Source of the DNA: Pseudomonas sp. DTU12.3
GTDB lineage: Bacteria > Pseudomonadota > Gammaproteobacteria > Pseudomonadales > Pseudomonadaceae
Direction: 5' to 3'
Assembly (NCBI RefSeq): GCF_004124275.1
Contig: NZ_CP027218.1
Coordinates: 6,040,501 to 6,104,500 of the forward strand
DNA: 64,000 nucleotides
The notes beneath the pieces were generated by a model. That model did not search any database, was not told the origin of the DNA, and saw only the letters and a list, made by a program, of their open reading frames with translations. The position numbers and the translations under genes are program-made. Of the stretch, positions 35,014 through 44,260 are shown in pieces (position 1 is the first letter of the stretch; the number at the start of each line of letters is the position of its first letter).

Positions 35014-35987
35014 GTGCGTTGACCAGCGATCCATTGGAGGCACCTGCTTCCTGGGCACTGCGCTTCACCCTTGGCGACTGGAACAACCGCGCCTCGGTAC
35101 GCACCAGCCAGCACGACTTCCTGTTGCCGGAAGACGTTGAACAACAACTGGAGACCCGCCACTGGTTTCCGCCGGCATTTCTGCCATACCTGGCGCATCC
35201 GGCCATTCAGGCTGCGGGCGCCGCTGTCCGGCACCGGTTGGCAGCCAACCATCTGGTGCACTTTCTCGACTACACCACGCTGCTCGAACACCGCATCGTC
35301 AACCGCGCCGTCGAAACCATCATCCACGGTGAGTTGCCGGCCCACATTCCCGCGCGGATGAAAAATGCTGCCCTGCAGCTATATACCGATGAGGGCTACC
35401 ACGCACTGTTCTCCAACCGACTCGCCGAACAGATAGCCAGCCGGTATGCCATCGTCGATCGCCCGGTGATGCCGTTGCGCATCAGCCGATTGAATTCCCT
35501 GATCGCCCGCACACCTCAAGGCAACCGCCCATTGGCCTGGTTTCTGCTTGGCTTCGTCTCGGAAACCATCATTGCCCGAGAGCTGCTGAATGCCTGTCGT
35601 GACAGCCTGGTCTCCAGCGTGAGTGACATGCTGCGCGACCATCTCGCCGACGAGGCGCGCCACAGCCGCTACTTCGCCGAAGTGTTCCATTACTTGTGGC
35701 TGACGCTGAACAGCCGTCAACGCACCTTCAGCGCCAAACTGCTGCTGGAGGTCATCGGCCTGTTCTTCGAAGTCGACCAACGCTGGTTGCAACAAAGCCT
35801 GCGCGGCGCCGGTATCGCCGAAAGCACTATCAGGAAAATAGTCGACGGTCTGGCCGATGCACACGCCAGCCGGCAACGCGCCAAAACGGGGGCGACGGCA
35901 ACACTCGACGCACTGAAAAACGCCGGATTCTTTGCACTTCCCGACAACCAGAAACTTTTCGCCAAGGCAGGACTGATCGATGGATGA
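35010..35987 (+). CDS. AurF-type diiron oxygenase
   Basis: A 325-residue ferritin-like oxygenase related to p-aminobenzoate N-oxygenase AurF. All seven expected metal ligands can be placed with AurF-like spacing: E93, E128 and H131 (DEGYH), E185 (FVSET), H211, E215 and H218 (HLADEARH). AurF-family enzymes oxidise amines to hydroxylamines or nitro groups, or perform hydroxylations, using O2. The substrate here may be the peptide or a fragment of it. The gene is coupled to the SagB gene (ATGA overlap) and to the MFS gene (8-bp overlap). Confidence 0.86.
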   Translation: MSALTSDPLEAPASWALRFTLGDWNNRASVRTSQHDFLLPEDVEQQLETRHWFPPAFLPYLAHPAIQAAGAAVRHRLAANHLVHFLDYTTLLEHRIVNRAVETIIHGELPAHIPARMKNAALQLYTDEGYHALFSNRLAEQIASRYAIVDRPVMPLRISRLNSLIARTPQGNRPLAWFLLGFVSETIIARELLNACRDSLVSSVSDMLRDHLADEARHSRYFAEVFHYLWLTLNSRQRTFSAKLLLEVIGLFFEVDQRWLQQSLRGAGIAESTIRKIVDGLADAHASRQRAKTGATATLDALKNAGFFALPDNQKLFAKAGLIDG

Positions 35988-37212
35988 AGGAAAATCTGCG
36001 GCAAGCGTCCGCCAACAACGCGCTGCCGTAAGCCTGCTGATGGCGATGGTGCTGCTGGGGGTTTTTCCGCTGGATGTTCTGCTGCCTTCCTTTCCGGCAC
36101 TGGCCGAACATTTCCGCAATACGCCAACTGACATCGCACTGTCGATCAGTCTGTTCGCCATGGGCATCGCCTTTGCGCAGTTGCTGATCGGGCCGTTATC
36201 GGACGTGATCGGGCGCAAGGGCCTGCTGCTTGCCGGCATGACGATCTCGATGCTCGGCGCCCTCGGTTGCGTACTCACCGCTGATTACACACTGTTCCTG
36301 ATATTCCGGGTCATGCAGGCGTTGGGCTGTGGCTGCTTCGTACTGTCTCAGGCGCTGGTCCAGGATCTGTTCGAAGGTGAACAACGTGATCGCCTGCGAA
36401 TCCTGATGGTGACCGCCACGGGAGTTTTCATTTCGCTGTCACCTTTAGCCGGCACCTTCCTGCAAGCCACCCTCGGCTGGCGCGGCAGCTTCTGGGTGTT
36501 CATCGCCCTGGCAGGCGTGGTGCTGATCAAAGCCTGGCTGTTTCTGGACGGCAGTCGCCCGCTTCACAATGGCCCACACCCGGGCTTCGTTCAGTCCTAT
36601 CGACGGGTATTGGGGGATGTCGAGTTCGTCAGCTATTGGCTCATATCGGCGTTCGCTTTTGCCTGCCATTTCTCGTTCATCGTGATCTCGCCACTGATCT
36701 TCATGGACCGCCTGCAACTCGCGCCCTATGACTTTTCGCTGATCCTGCTGATCTACGGCGCCGCCTATATCGTTGGCGGCATTGTTGCCACGGTCCTGAG
36801 CCGCAGGATTTCGCCCGGTCAGCAAATCACTGTGGGCCTGAGACTGATTCTGCTGTCGGGACTGGCGATGCTTTATCTGTCGTCGAACTTTGCGCTGGCG
36901 CCTGCCACCGTACTGATCCCGATGCTGATCTGTACCGCCGGCACCACCATTGCGCGCCCGGCCGCCACTTCTGGCGCCATGCGTCTGTTCCCGGAAATCG
37001 CCGGGACCTCGGCTTCGGCGGGCAGCACGATCATCTTTATCTGTGGCGGATTGATCAGCGCGTTGATCAGCCTGAGTCCGGCCAACCTGCAAGCGACGCT
37101 GGGTTACAGTTTTGTTCTGTTGAGCAGCGTTGCGCTGGTACTCAACAGCTGGATCCGGCGGCGTGCCACGATCTCCGGCGCCGAGGCCATGACCCAAGCC
37201 GGCAGCGAATAA
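35980..37212 (+). CDS. MFS exporter of the Bcr/CflA type
   Basis: A 410-residue, 12-helix major facilitator with drug:proton antiporter marks: FPLDVLLPSFPALA in helix 1, GPLSDVIGRKGLL in loop 2-3 and FRVMQALGCGC in helix 4. It overlaps the diiron oxygenase gene by 8 bp and ends the four-gene cassette, so it probably exports the finished product or gives self-resistance. Substrate is unknown. Confidence 0.88.
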   Translation: MDEGKSAASVRQQRAAVSLLMAMVLLGVFPLDVLLPSFPALAEHFRNTPTDIALSISLFAMGIAFAQLLIGPLSDVIGRKGLLLAGMTISMLGALGCVLTADYTLFLIFRVMQALGCGCFVLSQALVQDLFEGEQRDRLRILMVTATGVFISLSPLAGTFLQATLGWRGSFWVFIALAGVVLIKAWLFLDGSRPLHNGPHPGFVQSYRRVLGDVEFVSYWLISAFAFACHFSFIVISPLIFMDRLQLAPYDFSLILLIYGAAYIVGGIVATVLSRRISPGQQITVGLRLILLSGLAMLYLSSNFALAPATVLIPMLICTAGTTIARPAATSGAMRLFPEIAGTSASAGSTIIFICGGLISALISLSPANLQATLGYSFVLLSSVALVLNSWIRRRATISGAEAMTQAGSE

Positions 37213-37480
37213 ACCTGCCGGTCGTCATCCCGCACGCTTCGTCGGCACTGCAACAACGCTTTGCGCCATTCCCTCCAGACGCCAGCGGTGTAGAATCGGC
37301 TGATTCATCGCCATTCATCCCCCGGCGGGTTTATGAGCTCGGGCTGAGACCAGCGGCGATCCCGCAACGTCATCGGCAACTTCCGGACACCCGGTCATTT
37401 TCTGAGTGTTCCAGACGTCAATAGAAGCTCACTCCCCTTTTGCACCTGATTAGTAAGTGATTAGCCGCCCGGAGTGCTCC

Positions 37481-39322
37481 ATGCCAGATTATCGTTCGAA
37501 AACATCCACCCACGGCCGCAACATGGCCGGCGCCCGCGCATTGTGGCGCGCCACCGGGATGAAAGATGACGACTTCAAAAAGCCGATCATCGCCATTGCC
37601 AACTCGTTCACCCAGTTCGTACCGGGCCACGTGCACCTTAAAGACCTGGGCCAACTGGTCGCCCGTGAAATCGAACGCGCCGGCGGTGTAGCGAAAGAAT
37701 TCAACACCATCGCCGTGGATGACGGCATCGCCATGGGTCACGACGGCATGCTCTATTCGCTGCCGAGCCGCGAGATCATCGCCGACTCCGTCGAGTACAT
37801 GGTCAACGCCCACTGCGCCGACGCCATCGTCTGCATCTCCAACTGCGACAAGATCACCCCGGGCATGTTGATGGCTGCCTTGCGCCTGAACATTCCGGTG
37901 ATCTTCGTTTCCGGCGGCCCGATGGAAGCCGGCAAGACCAAACTCGCCTCACACGGCCTCGACCTCGTCGATGCCATGGTGATTGCTGCCGACGAAAGCG
38001 CTTCTGACGAGAAAGTCGCCGAGTACGAGCGTAGCGCCTGCCCGACCTGCGGTTCGTGCTCCGGCATGTTCACCGCCAACTCGATGAACTGCCTGACCGA
38101 AGCACTGGGTCTGGCATTGCCGGGCAACGGTTCGACCCTCGCCACCCACAGTGATCGCGAACAATTGTTCCTGCAGGCCGGCCGCACCATCGTCGAGCTG
38201 TGCAAGCGTTACTACGGCGAGAACGACGAGTCGGTATTGCCGCGCAACATCGCCAACTTCAAGGCGTTCGAGAACGCGATGATGCTCGACATCGCCATGG
38301 GCGGTTCGACCAACACCATCCTGCACTTGCTCGCGGCCGCCCAGGAAGCCGAAATCGATTTCGACCTGCGCGACATCGACCGTCTTTCGCGCACCGTTCC
38401 ACAGCTGTGCAAAGTCGCGCCGAACATCCAGAAGTACCACATGGAAGACGTGCACCGCGCTGGCGGCATCTTCAGCATTCTCGGTTCGCTGGCCCGTGGC
38501 GGTCTGCTGCACACCGACCTGCCGACCGTGCACAGCCGCAGCATGGAAGAAGCCATCGCCAAATGGGACATCACCCAGACCGACGATGAAGCTGTGCATC
38601 ACTTCTTCAAGGCCGGTCCTGCCGGTATCCCGACGCAGACCGCGTTCAGCCAGTCGACCCGCTGGGAAACCCTCGATGACGACCGTGAGAACGGTTGCAT
38701 CCGCAGCTTTGAACACGCCTATTCGCAAGAAGGTGGCCTGGCCGTGCTGTACGGCAACATCGCCCTCGACGGCTGTGTGGTGAAAACCGCCGGCGTCGAC
38801 GAGTCGATCCACGTCTTCGAAGGCAACGCGAAGATCTTCGAAAGCCAGGACAGCGCCGTGCGCGGCATCCTCGCAGACGAAGTGAAGGCTGGCGACATCG
38901 TCATCATTCGCTACGAAGGCCCGAAAGGCGGCCCGGGCATGCAGGAAATGCTCTACCCGACTTCGTACCTGAAATCCAAAGGTCTGGGCAAAGCTTGCGC
39001 CTTGCTCACCGACGGTCGTTTCTCCGGCGGCACCTCCGGGCTGTCCATCGGTCACGCTTCGCCAGAAGCTGCGGCCGGCGGCGCGATCGGCCTGGTGCAG
39101 GACGGTGACAAAGTGCTGATCGACATCCCGAACCGCTCGATCAACCTGCTGGTCAGCGACGAAGAACTGGCCGCACGCCGCGCCGAACAGGACAAGAAAG
39201 GCTGGAAACCGGTCGAGATCCGTCCACGCAAAGTGACCACCGCCCTCAAGGCCTACGCCCTGCTGGCGACCAGCGCCGACAAAGGTGCTGTGCGTAACAA
39301 GGCGATGCTTGACGGGCTGTAA
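37481..39322 (+). CDS. ilvD: Dihydroxy-acid dehydratase
   Basis: Dehydrates dihydroxy-acids in valine, leucine and isoleucine synthesis using an iron-sulfur cluster. It has 613 residues, the usual length. Motifs: NSFTQFVPGHVHLKDLG, cluster cysteines in SNCDKITPGM and ACPTCGSCSGMFTANSMNC, and DGRFSGGTSGLSIGHASPEA. The ATG at 37481 (MPDYRSKTS) is the conserved start; eight codons upstream are open but not needed. The 268-bp leader (37213-37480) contains several GC-rich inverted segments but no riboswitch I can defend. A strong terminator follows the gene. Confidence 0.97.
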   Translation: MPDYRSKTSTHGRNMAGARALWRATGMKDDDFKKPIIAIANSFTQFVPGHVHLKDLGQLVAREIERAGGVAKEFNTIAVDDGIAMGHDGMLYSLPSREIIADSVEYMVNAHCADAIVCISNCDKITPGMLMAALRLNIPVIFVSGGPMEAGKTKLASHGLDLVDAMVIAADESASDEKVAEYERSACPTCGSCSGMFTANSMNCLTEALGLALPGNGSTLATHSDREQLFLQAGRTIVELCKRYYGENDESVLPRNIANFKAFENAMMLDIAMGGSTNTILHLLAAAQEAEIDFDLRDIDRLSRTVPQLCKVAPNIQKYHMEDVHRAGGIFSILGSLARGGLLHTDLPTVHSRSMEEAIAKWDITQTDDEAVHHFFKAGPAGIPTQTAFSQSTRWETLDDDRENGCIRSFEHAYSQEGGLAVLYGNIALDGCVVKTAGVDESIHVFEGNAKIFESQDSAVRGILADEVKAGDIVIIRYEGPKGGPGMQEMLYPTSYLKSKGLGKACALLTDGRFSGGTSGLSIGHASPEAAAGGAIGLVQDGDKVLIDIPNRSINLLVSDEELAARRAEQDKKGWKPVEIRPRKVTTALKAYALLATSADKGAVRNKAMLDGL

Positions 39323-39335
39323 GTCTTAGCTGTCG

Positions 39336-39372
39336 AAAAAAAATGCCCCGCCAAAGTGCGGGGCATTTTTTT
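39336..39372. terminator. Intrinsic terminator after ilvD
   Basis: Stem AAATGCCCCGC / GCGGGGCATTT with a short loop, followed by seven T on the plus strand and preceded by eight A. It could also work on the minus strand for transcripts from 39483. Confidence 0.92.
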
Positions 39373-39398
39373 GTCTGAAGAATGAAAACCCGATCCCT

Positions 39399-39468
39399 GT
39401 AGGAGCTGCCGAAGGCTGCGATCTTTTGATCTTGCCCTTAAAAGATCGCAGCCTTCGGCAGCTCCTAC
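39399..39468. repeat. REP pair (GTAGGAGCTGC family)
   Basis: Near-perfect palindrome with the variant GCCGAAGGCTGCGATC in both arms, located between the ilvD terminator and the convergent phosphatase gene. As at 9117, the arms share their private variant. Confidence 0.88.
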
Positions 39469-39482
39469 AGGAGATTCTGGGG

Positions 39483-40544
39483 TTACTGAATTTCTTCTGG
39501 CTTGACGATCACCCAGTTCTTGTCCGCCGTCACCGGCAACCCTTCCTTGGCCTGCGCCGCTGCGTGCTTGGCCATCATGCCGTTCAACTGCGTCATGTAC
39601 TTGTCCTTGCGGTTGATCCACAAGTGAATCCCGCCCTTGGCCACGTCGACATCGTGGAACAGCATGTAACCGTCGCTAGTTGGAGTATCGCCACCGACCA
39701 ATACCGGTTTTTTCCACTCATCAATGTAGGTAAGAATCGCCGCGTGCTTGCCGGCCATCCACGTTGCCGGGGTCCACAGGTACGGCGTCAACTCCAGGCC
39801 CAGGTTGGCCTTCTCGTCATATTTGCCGGCAGTGATCTGCTTGCGCGCGGTGGTCAATTCGTTGGTCTCGCGGTTTTTCAGCAGCGTGGTCACGCCGATG
39901 ACGTTCTGCGGTTTGACGTTGTAGCCATATTTCGGATCCGCAGCGACCATGCGCACCAGTTCTTCCGAGGCAGCGGTCATCACGTAGACCTCGATGCCGT
40001 TCTCCATCAGCTTGTTGTACAGCTCAACTTGGCCGGTGAAGATTTTCGGTGGCTGAACGTCGAGGTTCTTCACCACATCGCCTTCGTAGTATGTGGCCGG
40101 CACCGGTTTGCCCGAGGCCATCAGCTCATCAACGTAGCCTTTGAGTTCCTTGAGGGTGAAACCCGAGAACACCTGCGCCACCCACGGGTAGCAGACCATG
40201 TCGTCGACTTCGCAGAGACGGTAGTAGTAACTGAACAGGCTTTCCTTGTGGTCGGCAGTGTCCTTGAACGGCATCAGTTTCAGGGAGGGATCGAGTTTGT
40301 CGCGGGTGATCAGGCCCTTGTTTTCCATGAACGGCAGCAAGGACTCTTCGAGGTCGTAACGGTAACTGGTGTTGTCCATGTCGAACACCGCGTAGTTACC
40401 CTTGTTGGCGTTGGCCGCGATCATCGCGTCCAGCGCCTTGGCCTGATCGGCGGGCCAGTGTTTCAGCTCAGTGGCGAAAGCCTGAGAAGCCAGGCCCATC
40501 CCCACAGCCAGTGCGACAGCCAGAAATTTCGGTGCGAACTTCAT
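39483..40544 (-). CDS. Phosphorylcholine phosphatase-like HAD hydrolase
   Basis: A 353-residue periplasmic HAD phosphatase with a signal peptide (KFLAVALAVGMGLASQAFA). Motif I is DMDNTS; motif II is in VMTAAS; motif IV is GGDTPTSDGYM. These closely follow P. aeruginosa PchP (DMDNT, SAA, GDTPDSD), which releases phosphate from phosphorylcholine. The motif IV Asp-to-Thr difference and the motif II Thr are changes at or near known PchP residues, so substrate preference may differ. It is a single gene, divergent from tcyP. Confidence 0.8.
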   Translation of the reverse strand: MKFAPKFLAVALAVGMGLASQAFATELKHWPADQAKALDAMIAANANKGNYAVFDMDNTSYRYDLEESLLPFMENKGLITRDKLDPSLKLMPFKDTADHKESLFSYYYRLCEVDDMVCYPWVAQVFSGFTLKELKGYVDELMASGKPVPATYYEGDVVKNLDVQPPKIFTGQVELYNKLMENGIEVYVMTAASEELVRMVAADPKYGYNVKPQNVIGVTTLLKNRETNELTTARKQITAGKYDEKANLGLELTPYLWTPATWMAGKHAAILTYIDEWKKPVLVGGDTPTSDGYMLFHDVDVAKGGIHLWINRKDKYMTQLNGMMAKHAAAQAKEGLPVTADKNWVIVKPEEIQ

Positions 40545-40786
40545 CGACGTTTTCTCCCTGATGTAAAAGCATCGACGCTAACAAATGTGTGTGACAGTCC
40601 TCGTCTGTCAGCGACCGCCCACGCCGCTATTTGCGCCAGATGCATTGCCGAGAGCGACACGCGCTTATTCCAAAAACGACGGACGACCTGCAATTTTGGT
40701 ATTAAATCATTGGAAATCAAACTGTTAGGCTTGCCGGTTCGCAGCAGCCCCGGAAGGCTGTTGGCAAAGTCTTTCCTGGAGTTCTC

Positions 40787-42178
40787 ATGAACCTACCGTT
40801 GATTCTCAACCTGCTGGTGTTCCTCGCCCTGCTCTTCGGTCTGGCACAAACCCGCCACACCACGTGGAGCCTGGCGAAAAAAGTCCTGCTCGCCCTCGCG
40901 CTGGGCGTGGCCTTCGGCGTCGCGCTGCACACCGTTTACGGTGCCGGCAACCCGGTGCTGAAAGCCTCGATCGGCTGGTTCGATCTGGTCGGTAACGGCT
41001 ACGTGCAGTTGCTGCAAATGATCGTCATCCCGCTGGTGTTCGCCTCGATCCTCAGCGCCGTGGCGCGCCTGCACAACGCGTCGTCGCTGGGCAAGATCAG
41101 CTTCCTGACCATTGGCACGCTGCTGTTCACCACCGCAATTGCGGCGCTGATCGGTATCGGCCTGACCAACCTGTTCGGCCTCACCGCTGAAGGTCTGGTC
41201 GCCGGCACCCAGGAAATGGCCCGCCTGCAAACCATTCAGAGCGACTACGCCGGCAAGGTCGCCGACCTGAATGTGCCGCAACTGCTGCTGTCGTTCATCC
41301 CGCAGAACCCGTTCGCCGATCTGGCGCGGGCCAAGCCGACGTCGATCATCAGCGTGGTAATTTTCGCTGCATTCCTCGGGGTTGCTGCGCTGCAGCTGCT
41401 CAAGGATGACGTCGAGAAAGGTCAGAAAGTGATCAACGCCATCGACACCCTGCAAGCCTGGGTGATGCGTCTGGTGCGCCTAGTGATGAAACTGACCCCG
41501 TACGGTGTGCTGGCGCTGATGACCAAAGTGGTCGCCGGTTCCAACCTGCAGGACATCATCAAGCTCGGCAGTTTCGTTGTGGTGTCGTACCTCGGTCTCG
41601 GCCTGATGTTCGTCGTGCACGGTTTGCTGGTGTCGGCCGCCGGGATCAACCCGCTGCGTTTCTTCCGCAAGATCTGGCCGGTGCTGACGTTCGCGTTCAC
41701 CAGCCGTTCCAGCGCGGCGAGCATTCCGCTGAGCATTGAGGCGCAAACCCGTCGTTTGGGGATTCCGCAATCGGTGGCGAGTTTTGCGGCATCGTTCGGT
41801 GCGACCATCGGCCAGAACGGTTGCGCCGGTCTGTACCCGGCGATGTTGGCGGTGATGGTTGCGCCGACCGTGGGCATCAACCCGCTGGATCCGCTGTGGA
41901 TCGCGACGCTGGTGGCGATTGTGACGTTGAGTTCGGCCGGTGTGGCCGGTGTCGGTGGCGGCGCGACGTTCGCGGCGCTGATCGTGCTGCCGGCGATGGG
42001 TTTGCCGGTGTCATTGGTGGCGTTGTTGATTTCGGTTGAGCCGCTGATTGATATGGGGCGTACGGCGTTGAACGTGAGCGGTTCGATCACGGCGGGTGCG
42101 ATTACCAGTCAGGTGATGCAGCAGACTGATAAAGAGTTGCTGGATGCCGATGAGCATGCGGAGCTGGCTCAGGCTTAA
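40787..42178 (+). CDS. tcyP: L-cystine:cation symporter TcyP (YdjN type)
   Basis: A 463-residue dicarboxylate/amino acid:cation symporter family protein, the same length as E. coli YdjN/TcyP, whose sequence it follows closely: TRHTTWSLAKKVLLALALG, GNGYVQLLQMIVIPLVFASI, TFAFTSRSSAASIPLSIEAQ, GQNGCAGLYPAMLAVMVAPT. It takes up cystine. It is followed by a REP-like palindrome and convergent folA. Confidence 0.92.
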   Translation: MNLPLILNLLVFLALLFGLAQTRHTTWSLAKKVLLALALGVAFGVALHTVYGAGNPVLKASIGWFDLVGNGYVQLLQMIVIPLVFASILSAVARLHNASSLGKISFLTIGTLLFTTAIAALIGIGLTNLFGLTAEGLVAGTQEMARLQTIQSDYAGKVADLNVPQLLLSFIPQNPFADLARAKPTSIISVVIFAAFLGVAALQLLKDDVEKGQKVINAIDTLQAWVMRLVRLVMKLTPYGVLALMTKVVAGSNLQDIIKLGSFVVVSYLGLGLMFVVHGLLVSAAGINPLRFFRKIWPVLTFAFTSRSSAASIPLSIEAQTRRLGIPQSVASFAASFGATIGQNGCAGLYPAMLAVMVAPTVGINPLDPLWIATLVAIVTLSSAGVAGVGGGATFAALIVLPAMGLPVSLVALLISVEPLIDMGRTALNVSGSITAGAITSQVMQQTDKELLDADEHAELAQA

Positions 42179-42191
42179 CTGCAACACATAC

Positions 42192-42287
42192 TTGTGGCGA
42201 GGGGATTTATCCCCGTTGGGTTGCGTAGCGACCCCATTATTTTGGGGCTGCTGCGCAACCCAACGGGGATAAATCCCCTCGCCACAA
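42192..42287. repeat. Long inverted repeat, TGTGGCGAGGGGATTTATCC family
   Basis: Arms of about 42 bases (TTGTGGCGAGGGGATTTATC ... complement) around a short AT-rich centre. It fills the convergent gap between tcyP and folA and ends 2 bases before the folA stop codon. Related to the palindrome at 20734. Confidence 0.88.
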
Positions 42288-42288
42288 T

Positions 42289-42801
42289 TTAGGCTTTTTC
42301 CCAGACTTCGAAGTTGTACGCCGGCTTATCTTCAACCGCCGGGTTTTCAACGTTGGAAATCAGTTTCCACTGGTTCAAATCAAACTCCGGAAACCACGCA
42401 TCCCCTTCCGGGTTCAGCGCCACTCGGGTCAGATACAGACGATCCGCCTGCGCCAGCCCTTGCGCGTACAACTGCGCGCCGCCAATCAGCATCAACTCAT
42501 CAACGCCCTGCTCTTTCGCCCATTCCTCGGCGCGAACCACGGCGGCTTCCAGCGACGGATAAACTTCCGCACCTTCGAGCACCAGATCGGCCTGACGGCT
42601 GACCACGATGTTCAAGCGCCCCGGCAACGGCCGGCCGAGCGAATCCCAGGTCTTGCGACCCATGATGATCGGCTTGCCCAAGGTCGTGGCCTTGAAGTAT
42701 TTGAAGTCCCCCGGCAGGTGCCAGGGCATGCTGTTGTCGACGCCGATCACGCGGTTTTCACCGAGGGCTGCGATCAGGCTGAGGGGGAGTGATTTAGTCA
42801 T
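42289..42801 (-). CDS. folA: Dihydrofolate reductase
   Basis: NADPH-dependent reductase that makes tetrahydrofolate, the target of trimethoprim. It has 170 residues. Motifs: LIAALGENRVIGVDNSMPWHLPGD (substrate and M20 loop), GRKTWDSLGRPLPGR, and LMLIGGAQLYAQ. A single gene divergent from the DUF2868 gene; its stop codon touches a REP-like palindrome. Confidence 0.96.
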   Translation of the reverse strand: MTKSLPLSLIAALGENRVIGVDNSMPWHLPGDFKYFKATTLGKPIIMGRKTWDSLGRPLPGRLNIVVSRQADLVLEGAEVYPSLEAAVVRAEEWAKEQGVDELMLIGGAQLYAQGLAQADRLYLTRVALNPEGDAWFPEFDLNQWKLISNVENPAVEDKPAYNFEVWEKA

Positions 42802-42886
42802 GCCGGCGAGGATACCAGAGCCGCGCTTACCCCGATAAGCGCCACAGCGGTTATGCTCAGCGCTGGATTAAGCGACGGGATGCCGC

Positions 42887-44260
42887 GTGACTGAACTGAC
42901 TCCACTGCAAAACCTCTGGCTCACCGAGACCGTGCGCCTGCGCGAAGAACACGCCGGCCCGCTGGAAGATCTGGAAGCCAATCGACTGGCGCGCACCGCT
43001 GGCGGCGATCTGCCGAGCCGCATTCAACGCCGGGCGTTGTGGCTGGCCGAGCGAGACGGTCTGACATCTGCACTCAAACACTGGCTGCAAGGCGCGCGTC
43101 TGGCGCTGGTGTTGCTGATGATCTTCGCGGTGCTGAGCGGCGCCGGTCTGGCCTTCGCCGCACTCGGCCAGACGCCGGTCAATGTGTTCTGGGCCTTGGG
43201 CAGTCTGCTCGGGCTGAACCTGATTCTGCTGCTGAGCTGGTTGCTGGGCTTGATCTTCGCCGGCGAACACGGCGCCACCCTCGGACGATTGTGGTTATGG
43301 CTCAGCGAAAAAATGGCCCGCGATGCCAAAGCCGCGCAACTGGCGCCCGCCCTGCTGCTGATGCTGCAACGCAAGAAACTCAATCGCTGGGCACTCGGTA
43401 CGCTGGTCAACGGCTTGTGGCTGTTGGCGATGCTCAGCGCGCTGATTCTGCTGCTGACGCTGATGGCGACCCGGCGCTACGGCTTCGTCTGGGAAACCAC
43501 GATTCTCAGCGCCGACACCTTTATCCACGTCACTCATGCGCTCGGCTATCTGCCGTCGCTGCTCGGTTTCAACGTACCGACGGTGGCGATGATCCGCGCC
43601 AGCGGCGACGCTGCACTGAACATCGAAAGCGCCCGCCAGGCATGGGCGACCTGGCTGGTTGGCGTGTTGGTGGTGTACGGCGTGCTGCCGCGTCTGCTGC
43701 TGACGCTGTTGTGTTTCTGGCGCTGGAACAGCGGTAAAACCGCGCTGCGTCTGGACCTGAACCTGCCCGGCTACGCGCAATTGCGTGAACGCCTGATGCC
43801 GACCAGCGAACGCCTCGGCGTCAATGACCCGGAGCCGGCGCAACTGCATCGCGTAGAAAGCAGCGTCGGCGAACTCGCCAGCGAAGGTGCGCTGCTGGTG
43901 GCCATCGAACTCGATGAACAGCGTCCATGGCCACCCGCGTTGCCGGAGAACGTCAGCAACGCCGGCATCCTCGACAGCCGCGAATCACGCCACAAACTAC
44001 TTGAACAACTGAGCCGCTTTCCGCCCGCACGTCTGGCGATTGCTTGCGATCCACGACGCTCACCGGATCGCGGCAGCCTCGCTTTGATCGCCGAACTGGC
44101 GCGCAGTTCGGGTGAAACCCGCGTCTGGCTGCTGCAAGCGCCGCCCGGTGAAGCACTGGATGCCGAACGCCTCGGCGACTGGCACGTCGCGCTGCAACAG
44201 CTTGATCTGAAGTTTGCCGATTGCGCGCCGTTGAACTGGTTGGAGACGGGTCATGACTGA
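42887..44260 (+). CDS. DUF2868 membrane protein
   Basis: A 457-residue protein starting at a GTG (42887). It has a pair of helices near residues 70-125 (LVLLMIFAVLSGAGLAFAAL, ALGSLLGLNLILLLSWLLGL), more near 175-200 and 255-285, and a soluble C-terminal half with a Rossmann-like look (LLVAIELDEQRPWP). It matches DUF2868. It overlaps the following DUF3482 GTPase gene by 8 bp. The two genes are a fixed pair, suggesting one membrane-associated complex of unknown role. Confidence 0.85.
   Translation: MTELTPLQNLWLTETVRLREEHAGPLEDLEANRLARTAGGDLPSRIQRRALWLAERDGLTSALKHWLQGARLALVLLMIFAVLSGAGLAFAALGQTPVNVFWALGSLLGLNLILLLSWLLGLIFAGEHGATLGRLWLWLSEKMARDAKAAQLAPALLLMLQRKKLNRWALGTLVNGLWLLAMLSALILLLTLMATRRYGFVWETTILSADTFIHVTHALGYLPSLLGFNVPTVAMIRASGDAALNIESARQAWATWLVGVLVVYGVLPRLLLTLLCFWRWNSGKTALRLDLNLPGYAQLRERLMPTSERLGVNDPEPAQLHRVESSVGELASEGALLVAIELDEQRPWPPALPENVSNAGILDSRESRHKLLEQLSRFPPARLAIACDPRRSPDRGSLALIAELARSSGETRVWLLQAPPGEALDAERLGDWHVALQQLDLKFADCAPLNWLETGHD

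Noticed and set aside
33796..35987. Peptide cassette considered as a classical thiazole/oxazole (TOMM) cluster
   Set aside because: No YcaO or cyclodehydratase partner is present, and the peptide has no Cys or Ser and only two Thr, so azoline chemistry is unlikely.
37320..37480. Possible TPP-riboswitch-like fragments (GGGCTGAGA near 37342 and CACCTGATTAG near 37443) ahead of ilvD
   Set aside because: The two fragments are about 100 bases apart, far more than in TPP aptamers. The remaining conserved bases and stems are missing, and ilvD is not a usual TPP-riboswitch target.
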